Part shown: piece by piece, positions 51,738-59,700 of the stretch | Position numbering within the stretch: position 1 is the first letter of the stretch | How the letters are laid out: each line of letters opens with the position of its first letter | DNA from: Gemmataceae bacterium | Lineage (GTDB): Bacteria; Planctomycetota; Planctomycetia; Gemmatales; Gemmataceae | Assembly (NCBI GenBank): GCA_019636445.1 | Contig: JAHBXO010000015.1 | Coordinates: forward strand, 52,662 to 116,661 | Direction: 5' to 3' | Length of the DNA stretch: 64,000 nucleotides | Notes under the pieces: model-generated | Told to the model about the DNA's origin: nothing | What the model saw: the letters and a program-made list of their open reading frames with translations, nothing else | Database searches by the model: none | Made by a program: the position numbers and the translations under genes

Positions 51738-54165
51738 ACTTGCTCTGCAGCAGACGGCCGGTGGCCTCGCGCCTCTGATCTTGGCGTCGATGGAGATGGT
51801 TGTGACCGAGGAAACCTTGATCGAATTGGTGTTCGACCCGTACCGGATCTACACGGGCGAAGGCCAGCGCGTCAACGGCGTGTCCCAAGAGGTTGCTGCA
51901 TTCCATACCGTTGGGGAAATGCTCCGGCAAAGTCACGATCCGGTCACTCGCCGCCCGAAGATTTACGTCCTCGACGGCATCGCTTGGGAGCATTTCCGCA
52001 GTCTCCGCTCGGTTCGGGGGGTGCGAGTCCGCGAGTTCACCCCCCGTCGTCAAGTTAAATCCGCGTTCGGAGAGGAGCCCCCGCAGTGGCTCACTGACGA
52101 CGCCATCATCTCCCTGAATCTGCTGCAACGGACGGGGCCGGGCTCCATCATTCGTGGGGACTGGGCACCGACGGTCGCGGAATGGCTCCTTCCCGGTATC
52201 GCAGACGCGTCGTCACTCAAGGAATGGCTGTTCATCGCGGCATCAGGAACCGCCGCTGAGCCGCTCCCGCTTACTCCGGTTGTGGAATGGCTCACCGAGC
52301 AGTTTCGGACGCTGGGGTCGGTAGTCATTCCGATGATGGATGTGGTTGCGACCCTCGCAGAGCAGTTACGCACCGAGGCTAATCCGGTTGCATTTGCGAA
52401 GCAGTGGCTCCGGCGACGAGCGATGCTCCCGCTAATACGTCCTTCGATTGACCGGCCGTTGTCTGTACCCGGACTGCCGAACGAGTCGCCGCACGACCTG
52501 GCCCGTGCTGCCCAGCTGCCCCTTCCATTTCCGTTGCCGAGCGCGATGCAGACGGAAGTGTCGCGCCTGATGTGCAACGCGGTGTTCACCGCTCAAATTG
52601 AGCGGTCCGACAAGTTTGAGCAAGCCGTGATCAGCCTGAACGCGCTGTGGGACGGGGTAGCCGACAAGTTGGATCAGTGGTTACAGGTCAACCCGCGGGG
52701 CATGACCGAGGCGGCGGCCCGACACTTGTCCGCTCTCCCAGGTTTCGACAAGAGCGAAACGGCACAACGGCTCGTTCGCCTTTTCGCGCCGCCGCCCGCA
52801 GTGGCACGTTGGACCAGTCTCGACGATTCCTTTGATGAGTGGGTCAGCGGTTACGCATATTACATCGAACGAATGTTCTATCGGCGCACCCTCCCGCCGG
52901 TAGGTGAGGACCCCGCTGAGCCGTTCTCGAAGTGGGTAAAGGCTAACCCCACAGTCTTTTTCAATCACCCCGACCGGGGTTACCTCTGCGTCGCCGGGGC
53001 AGTGCAACGTGCATTGCAGCAGGGCCGTCCGGTCATCATGGTGTTGGTAGATGCGCTCGCGATCCACGTTGCCCAGGAGGCGCTGGCCGCGTTTGAGAAG
53101 GAACTTGGCGGCTCCCCGACCCGACTGAGTTACTCCTTCTCGCCGGTCCCAACGATCACGGAGGTCTGCAAGGAGGCGATCCTCGGGGGTATGCTGCCCG
53201 AGCAGTGTTACGGGAATTTGACCCAAACCATCCTGCGGCGATACCAGTTGACCAGCGAACAGCTCCAACTTGCCGCCCACTGGCAGGACGCGGAACGCAT
53301 TCTCGTGACGAAAGGGGTGCGTCTGCTGGTCTACCGTGACAATCGGCTTGACGAGCAACTCGGTACCTTCACAAATTACCGCACACTGCGGGAGAGTTTT
53401 AGCCCGATCATAGGTTCAGTCGCCCGGCTCGTGCGTCGATGGACGGACGAGTTTCGCCATTGGCACGGCACACGCCCGTTGGTCGTTCTCACAGGCGATC
53501 ACGGGTTCACTTTCGGACCAAAAGCTGATCAGGACGGCTCCGCGGGAAACGCGGTTGGGCATCACCGATGTGTCCCCTTTGGGGAGAAGCGGCCTGAGGA
53601 TTCCGATCTGCGTGACGAATCGCTGACATTCCTCGACAGCAAGACGTTCCACCTGCGTGGAGGTTACCTCGTGGCGCGGGGCCGGAACACCGGGCAGGGC
53701 ACGATGTCCGGATGGAGCCTTTCGCACGGGGGACTTCTGCCGGAAGAGGTGATCGTTCCAATCCTCGAGTGGTACGGCGATCAGCAGGCCGCACCATTCC
53801 CGGATGTGACAGTGCCGAACGGCGCGACCCGCGACCGCGGGCAGTGGATTCTGACCTTACAGCTGCGGAACAGCCACCCAATCCAAACTAACGGCGGTCG
53901 GATCCGCGTCACGCTTCTTGGTGAAGAGGGGGCTGGGCCAACGGCGTCGTATCCTGCCCTGCGACCCAACGCGACCCACATGCTCCCTCTTGAGGTTCCC
54001 GGCCAAGATCTGCCGAACGACCAGGAGTTGGTGCTTGAGGTTACACTTAGTCCACGCGGCCCTGACACTCCCGCCCCGGACTTGACCCGACACGTGCCGG
54101 TGGCCCGGGTCCGCCAGTTCGTCGAGCGGACCAAGGATCAGGCGGCCTTTGAAGATATGTTCTGA
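51697..54165 (+). CDS. pglZ: PglZ-domain alkaline phosphatase superfamily protein
   Basis: 822 residues from ATG 51697 (GTG 51652 and ATG 51790 are alternatives; no start has a strong ribosome site). The PglZ catalytic region is clear: RPVIMVLVDALAIHVAQEAL (~445) with the metal-binding Asp, the mid-domain SYSFSPVPTITEVCKEAILG, and RPLVVLTGDHGFTFGPK (~593) with the D-H-G-F metal site. PglZ is the invariant BREX protein. Here it follows the BrxC-like ATPase and precedes the BrxL-like protein, the usual order of type 4 BREX. Confidence 0.85.
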   Translation: MVNRWRQCPVRWDKLALQQTAGGLAPLILASMEMVVTEETLIELVFDPYRIYTGEGQRVNGVSQEVAAFHTVGEMLRQSHDPVTRRPKIYVLDGIAWEHFRSLRSVRGVRVREFTPRRQVKSAFGEEPPQWLTDDAIISLNLLQRTGPGSIIRGDWAPTVAEWLLPGIADASSLKEWLFIAASGTAAEPLPLTPVVEWLTEQFRTLGSVVIPMMDVVATLAEQLRTEANPVAFAKQWLRRRAMLPLIRPSIDRPLSVPGLPNESPHDLARAAQLPLPFPLPSAMQTEVSRLMCNAVFTAQIERSDKFEQAVISLNALWDGVADKLDQWLQVNPRGMTEAAARHLSALPGFDKSETAQRLVRLFAPPPAVARWTSLDDSFDEWVSGYAYYIERMFYRRTLPPVGEDPAEPFSKWVKANPTVFFNHPDRGYLCVAGAVQRALQQGRPVIMVLVDALAIHVAQEALAAFEKELGGSPTRLSYSFSPVPTITEVCKEAILGGMLPEQCYGNLTQTILRRYQLTSEQLQLAAHWQDAERILVTKGVRLLVYRDNRLDEQLGTFTNYRTLRESFSPIIGSVARLVRRWTDEFRHWHGTRPLVVLTGDHGFTFGPKADQDGSAGNAVGHHRCVPFGEKRPEDSDLRDESLTFLDSKTFHLRGGYLVARGRNTGQGTMSGWSLSHGGLLPEEVIVPILEWYGDQQAAPFPDVTVPNGATRDRGQWILTLQLRNSHPIQTNGGRIRVTLLGEEGAGPTASYPALRPNATHMLPLEVPGQDLPNDQELVLEVTLSPRGPDTPAPDLTRHVPVARVRQFVERTKDQAAFEDMF

Positions 54166-54175
54166 GGATTCCTTC

Positions 54176-56398
54176 ATGAGCACCCCTGACCTCGACAAAA
54201 AGATCCAGGAGACGTTCCAGGAGTTCGCGATTGACAAGGGACTGATTACGCGGCTCGGCCTGTCCCGCGATGACCGTCACATCCCGTCCTATGTAATGGA
54301 CTGGGTCGTTACCTTCGCGGCCTCCAAAGTGGGGACGAACACCGGTCGCCTGCGCGACGCGGTAGTGGACTTCATCAAAAGGCATCTCCCATCAAAAGGT
54401 GAGAAGGAATCGATCAAGTTTCGGCTCAGCCAGGGCGAGACGCTCACCATCCTCGACGCGCTGTCGGTCGAGGTGAAGCTCGGCAAATCTCCTGAATACC
54501 TCGTCACGATCCCGTGCATCGACGAGAAGAAGGCGCGGATCGAGGCGACGCTCCTCCGACAGCACGAGGGGTTGCTACAGAGCAGCATCTGGGGCGCAGC
54601 GAAGATCTGCCACGACGACTCGGACGACCACGGTGGTGTTCGGGTTATTGATTTCAAGCCGATGCAAATCGGCCGCATCTCCCTTGACGCATACCGAGAA
54701 TGCCGTCGAGCCTTCACCGCCGAGGAGTGGCTTGACCTGCTGATCCGCACGATGGGCTATGAGCCCGAGGGGTACGGCCCGGATGAGAAGTTGTGGTTGC
54801 TCTGCCGGCTGATCCCGATTGTCCAGAACCGTGTCAACATGATGGAGCTGGCCCCGCCGGGGTCGGGGAAATCGTTCGTTTACAACAACATCAGCCGACA
54901 CGTCTGGTTAACCGCGGCCCAAATCAGCGCCCCGGTGCTGTTCTACAACCGGCAGACACACACACCCGGCCTGCTCACCCGATACGACCTGCTCGTCCTC
55001 GACGAGGCTCAGTCGCTCAAGTTCACCAACGAGGGCGAGATTCAGGCCCAGCTCAAGGGCTACCTCGAGCAGGGTGTTTACGCTCGCGGCGATTGCGCCG
55101 CCACCGCCGAGTGCGGCTTGATGTTGCTCGCGAACATCGACATCCAACCGTCGCCGTCGGGCCGTTACCGCAACGGCAAACCGATGTTCCTCCCGAGACG
55201 TGAGGACTACATCCGCCGGTTGCCCGACGTTTTGTTGGAATCGCCCCTCGTTGATCGGTTCCACGGTATCATCCCCGGTTGGAAGATCCCGCCGTTCGAG
55301 ACGACGCAGCAGGCACAAGGGTACGGCCTGAAGGCCGATTACTTCGCCGAAGTGTGTCACGCGCTTCGCTCTGCCTCTGACATCGCCCAAACCGTCCGCG
55401 CCCGGCTCCGACTCTCCGGTGGGAAACGCGACTGTACGGCAATCGAGCGGCTCGCCTGCGGGCTGGCCAAACTTCTCCTCATCGAGCCAGATGACCCTCG
55501 TTTTGAAGAACTCGTTATCCGCCCTGCCGAAGAGATGCGGAAGAACGTTCGCAGCCAACTCCACCAGCTCGACCCGCACGGCTACGTCCCGGAGTTGCTC
55601 AGCACGAGGCTCGGCAGCACCGCCAGCCCCGGCCAGGTGGTCGAGCGGGTGGCACACTACGACCTGCTCGAAGAGGTCGGGCGGGGCGGCTTCGCCCGCG
55701 TCTACAAGGGGATCGACACGCGGACCGGCACCATCGTCGCGGTGAAAATGGCGACGACCGACGGGAAGCCCGACGACGAGCGGGCGATCCGGCGGGAGAT
55801 GGACATCTACGAGCGGCTGAAGCAGATCCCGAACCCGCACCTGCTCGCCGTCCGCGACATCTTCCGCGAAGACGGACGGTACGCGCTCGTGACGGAGTAC
55901 GCCGACGGCGGCACTCTCTGGGACTTGAAAGAGGATGCCGCGCCAGACGCACCACGGAAGGCAATGGACGAAGCGACGGTGAAGCAGATCTCGCTGGCCA
56001 TCCTCGACGGGCTCTGTGCTCTGCATGAGAACGACATCGTTCACCGTGACATCAAACCGGAGAACATTCTGCGTTGCGACGACACCTGGAAGATCGCCGA
56101 CTTCGGGATCAGCAAGCTTCGCAGTTCCCCGGTCACCGGCTTCACCATGCAGGGAGCGCACTCGATGCCTTGGGCACCGCCGGAGCAGCGGGATGGGGCT
56201 CCGGCTCATCCGTCGGCCGATATTTTCGCAGTCGGTCGGGTCATAGCGTTCTTGCTCTCGGGGTCGGTGAAAGTCGAAGACTACGCGAGCCTGCCGCCAC
56301 ACTGGTGGTCGATCATCAAGCCTTGTCTTTCGGTAAGCCCGTCTGAGCGACCCGAGGCCGAACACCTCCGTGCTCAAGTTGCCGCGCTAGCCGTGTAA
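54176..56398 (+). CDS. BrxL-like AAA+ protein fused to a Ser/Thr protein kinase
   Basis: 740 residues from ATG 54176 (TGAGGA eight bases upstream). Residues ~1-210 match the BrxL N-terminal part (DLDKKIQETFQEFAIDKGLI, ...HIPSYVMDWVV). The AAA+ core has Walker A MELAPPGSGKSFVY (~222) and Walker B YDLLVLDEAQSLKF (~270). After the helical lid (~360-485), where BrxL normally continues into a Lon-like domain, I find a complete Hanks kinase: G-loop VGRGGFARVYKG (~500), VAVK (Lys ~524), VHRDIKPENIL (~622), DFG (~642) and APPEQ. All catalytic residues are present. Known BREX kinases (PglW, type 2) are separate proteins. Confidence 0.82.
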   Translation: MSTPDLDKKIQETFQEFAIDKGLITRLGLSRDDRHIPSYVMDWVVTFAASKVGTNTGRLRDAVVDFIKRHLPSKGEKESIKFRLSQGETLTILDALSVEVKLGKSPEYLVTIPCIDEKKARIEATLLRQHEGLLQSSIWGAAKICHDDSDDHGGVRVIDFKPMQIGRISLDAYRECRRAFTAEEWLDLLIRTMGYEPEGYGPDEKLWLLCRLIPIVQNRVNMMELAPPGSGKSFVYNNISRHVWLTAAQISAPVLFYNRQTHTPGLLTRYDLLVLDEAQSLKFTNEGEIQAQLKGYLEQGVYARGDCAATAECGLMLLANIDIQPSPSGRYRNGKPMFLPRREDYIRRLPDVLLESPLVDRFHGIIPGWKIPPFETTQQAQGYGLKADYFAEVCHALRSASDIAQTVRARLRLSGGKRDCTAIERLACGLAKLLLIEPDDPRFEELVIRPAEEMRKNVRSQLHQLDPHGYVPELLSTRLGSTASPGQVVERVAHYDLLEEVGRGGFARVYKGIDTRTGTIVAVKMATTDGKPDDERAIRREMDIYERLKQIPNPHLLAVRDIFREDGRYALVTEYADGGTLWDLKEDAAPDAPRKAMDEATVKQISLAILDGLCALHENDIVHRDIKPENILRCDDTWKIADFGISKLRSSPVTGFTMQGAHSMPWAPPEQRDGAPAHPSADIFAVGRVIAFLLSGSVKVEDYASLPPHWWSIIKPCLSVSPSERPEAEHLRAQVAALAV

Positions 56399-56404
56399 GC
56401 CAAG

Positions 56405-56650
56405 TTGAGTGTACCTGCTGGCGTCCGTCGGGTTTTTCTCGACCCGCGACGGCTGATCGTCGCAGTCCGCCGGGCCAAGCGGAAGATGATCCTGGTGGCG
56501 GCGCGGAGCGTGTTCTCGCTGTTCAGCCCCGACGAGGAAACCTTCCAAAATGCGATGCTCTGGAAGAACCTCCTCTCCCGGACCTGCGTGAACCAGCTCT
56601 GGAAGGGTTCGCGATCCGGCGTCGCCGTGAATGTGTGGGGTGGTTGTTGA
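56405..56650 (+). pseudogene. C-terminal remnant of an SF1 DNA2-like helicase
   Basis: 81 codons, GTG/TTG-type starts only. RRVFLDPRRLIVAVRRAKRK, MILVAARSVFSLFSPDEETF, QNAMLWKNLLSRTCVNQLW is recognisably the end of a DNA2/NAM7-type helicase (motif VI region: LxVAVSRAKRKxIxVxSxSxFxLFxPDEExFxNAxLWKxLL). Everything before motif VI is missing, and the SRA motif reads VRRA. It begins seven bases after the BrxL-kinase stop, so a rearrangement probably deleted the rest. Confidence 0.65.
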
Positions 56651-56768
56651 CTGCTCGTTGAGCTTCGGGCGCATACGCGGACCAGTGCCAACGGGGGCTC
56701 ACCAGATTGAGAAGCGGGACAACGTGAGCGGACACCTAATCCGTGAGGCGGGAAGGGACCAGAACTCA

Positions 56769-59700
56769 ATGATCACTCACAATGCGACCTCACGGGCAGC
56801 CGGATCGCCATTTGGCCGTATTCCCAGCCTGACGGCTCAGATCAAGGAGCTCATCCACGACTACCCCGAAGGAATCGGGATCATCAAGGAATTGGCCCAG
56901 AACGCGGACGACGCCGGCGCGAGGCTCCTCGAGGTCGTAATCGACCGCCGGACCCACCCGAGTTCCTCTCTGCCTGTCCCGGCGATGTCCGCCCTCCAAG
57001 GGCCGGCCCTTCTTTTCGTCAACGACTCCGTCTTCACGGAAGACGACTTCGATAGGATCCAGGAGATCTACCGGAGCGGGAAGGTCCGCGCGGCTGACAA
57101 GACCGGGCAGTTCGGCAAGGGGTTCAACACCGTCTACAACGTCACCGATTGGCCCAGCTTCGTGACCGGGGAGAGGGTGGCCTTCTTCGACCCCCACTGC
57201 TCTCTCGTCCCCGGCGCGACCCGGCTCAACCCCGGCCGCTACTGGACGCTGGGTGAGTGCTGGGATCAGTTCCCCGATTTGCTCGCGCCGTTCGCCGAGG
57301 CTGGGCTCGAGCGCGGGGCGGCGCACTTCGAGAGGACTGCTTTCCGCCTTCCGTTCCGCACCGCCGCCCAGGCGGCGCAGAGCGAGATCTCGCGCAAGCC
57401 GTTCGGCGAGGAGAGCCTCAACGGGCTAATCGCCGAGCTGGCCGAGGTCCGCGAGTCGCTGTTGTTGTTTCTCAAGCGGCTCGAGGGGCTCCGCCTGCGG
57501 GAGATTTCGGCGACCGGGGCGCGGCGAGACTTGGTCGTCGTTGAGACGACGAACGTCGAGGAGGTGCGCAGGAAGCGGGGCGAGTTGCTCGCCGCCCTCC
57601 ACGGGGACGCAACGGACGTCGTCCGTCGACTTCAGGGCCAGTCCCCGGTGCTCATCTCGTACCGCCACGAGTTCCGGTCGGCTTGGGCCGATCAGAACGG
57701 CGGAACGGCCACACAGGACTCAACTTGGCGGGTGCTGCATTGCCTGAACCTTGACGGCGCGGGGAAGCTCGCCGAAACGGTCGAGGCCATGCTGGCTGGC
57801 GATGTGAAGGCCGTCCCCCTCGGCGGTGCGGCCGCCCGAGTTGTCCCTGCCCCAGACGAGGAGGTACCCCCGTTGGCCCACGGGCGAGTGTACTGCTCGC
57901 TACCGCTCCCGATCGAAACTGGGCTGCCGGTCCACCTGAACGGGTTCTTCGACCTCGACTCCTCCCGCCATTCGCTGACGACCGAGACCGGCCTCACGGG
58001 GGGCGCGCGTGTGAGGGGCCGCTGGAACCGGCTGCTCGTCGAACACGTCGTGGCACCGGCGTACGCCCACCTCATTGATCACCTGGCCGGGGATGTCGGG
58101 GACGAGAACGCGCCGGCCTACTACGGCCACTGGCCCCGCCCGGACAGCCCGCTTGCGGCGCCGCTCAACACCCTGGTGGGGGCGGTGTACCGGATGTTAG
58201 CGCCGCTCGATGTCGTTCGCGTGGGCGATTCCGCACGGTGGCGCCCCGTCGGTAAGGTCCACCTCCTCCCCCCCGGGTGGGACGACCTTGGACCGCCCCT
58301 TTCCGCGGATGGGGTGGCGCTGGCTGAACCCGCTCTGCCGGACGTGATCGTCGCCGGGTTCCGTCAGGCGAGCGTCACGGTCCACACGGTGTCCCCGCAA
58401 TTCGTGAGAGACCGCCTGCGACAGGTGAAGCGGGTTCCCCACCCCGGATTTCCGCTGGCACAGGCGCCCCGCGCCTGCCTGCGGCAGCGGGCGTGGCTTG
58501 AAACGCTGCTGAGGTTTTGCCTGAGCGACGGTCCGAAAGACCTAACGGACCTGCCGCTCGCGCTCATGGCCGTCGGTCAGCTTCGATCCTTCGGTTCCGA
58601 TCCGAAGTATCTGATCTTCGCCGCGGGCACCGAGGAGCGGAGGATTTTTTCGCGCCAGCCCCACTGGTTCTTGGACGCCGGCTACGCCGAGGCGTGCGGA
58701 CTCGCTGCCGCCCCCGTTCCCTCGGGGCTTAGTTGGATGACCCCGGGGGAGGTTCTCCGGCTCCTGCCGGTGGTGCTCCCCGATGGGAAGGGCCTTCGTC
58801 TCAACCCAGACAGCGAGGGGGCGGGCTTCCCGACCGTGGGGTGGCTGACCTCCCTGTACCACTACCTGCTGGCCGTTGCAGGCGGTGGGCACCGTTGGTC
58901 GCGGGACGGGTTCGTGAAACTCCCGCTTGTTCCGGACCAAACGGGCACACTTCACTGCCCCGGGAAACCGAGCACTCCGCTGTTGGGTCACGAGGAAGAG
59001 ATGGAGGGACTCGGCGGGGTCCTACAGGCATTGGGGGCACCGCTCGTCACCGCCCCGCCCGCGCTGCGCGACGCCATCGCCGCGTTCGCAGCGGCCGTGC
59101 CCAACTTCATCTGGAAGCTCACCGGGCCAGACCTGATCGACACGCTGGGGAGTCTCGACAGCGACTCTTTCCCAGACTATCGGGCGGACGTCCACCCCCC
59201 GCTCCTCGATTACCTCGCGCGCCCACAGTGGACGGCCGAAGTCTATCGCGCGAGGCCGGAGCGGCTTCCCGATCTCCGCAGCCTTCCGATCTTTCCCACT
59301 GCCGACGGCCGTGTGGTTGATCTCGAAGGGGACGTCTTCATCCCCGGCGATTACACGCCGCCGGCCTGCGTCCGCTCGGTTACGCTTCTCCAATGCGGGC
59401 CGGCCAACGCGTGGGTACGACTGCTGGAGTTGGCGGGCGTCCCGCGTCTCACCCGCGCGAGATTCATCGAGGACTACCTCCTTCCCGAATACCCCGCGCT
59501 GGCCCCGGCGGACAAGCTCACGGCCCTCCGTTGGCTGCGCGACAACTTGGACCGAGCGCAGACCGAAGTGGAGGATGAGGAGGGAGCGGCGGAGTCCCTG
59601 CGGGAGGCCCTCGGGGCTGCCGAGCTGATCCGGTGTACGGACAAAGAGTTTCGATCGGCGGTCGACGTCTACGACCCCGACAGCGAACTCATCCGCGATC

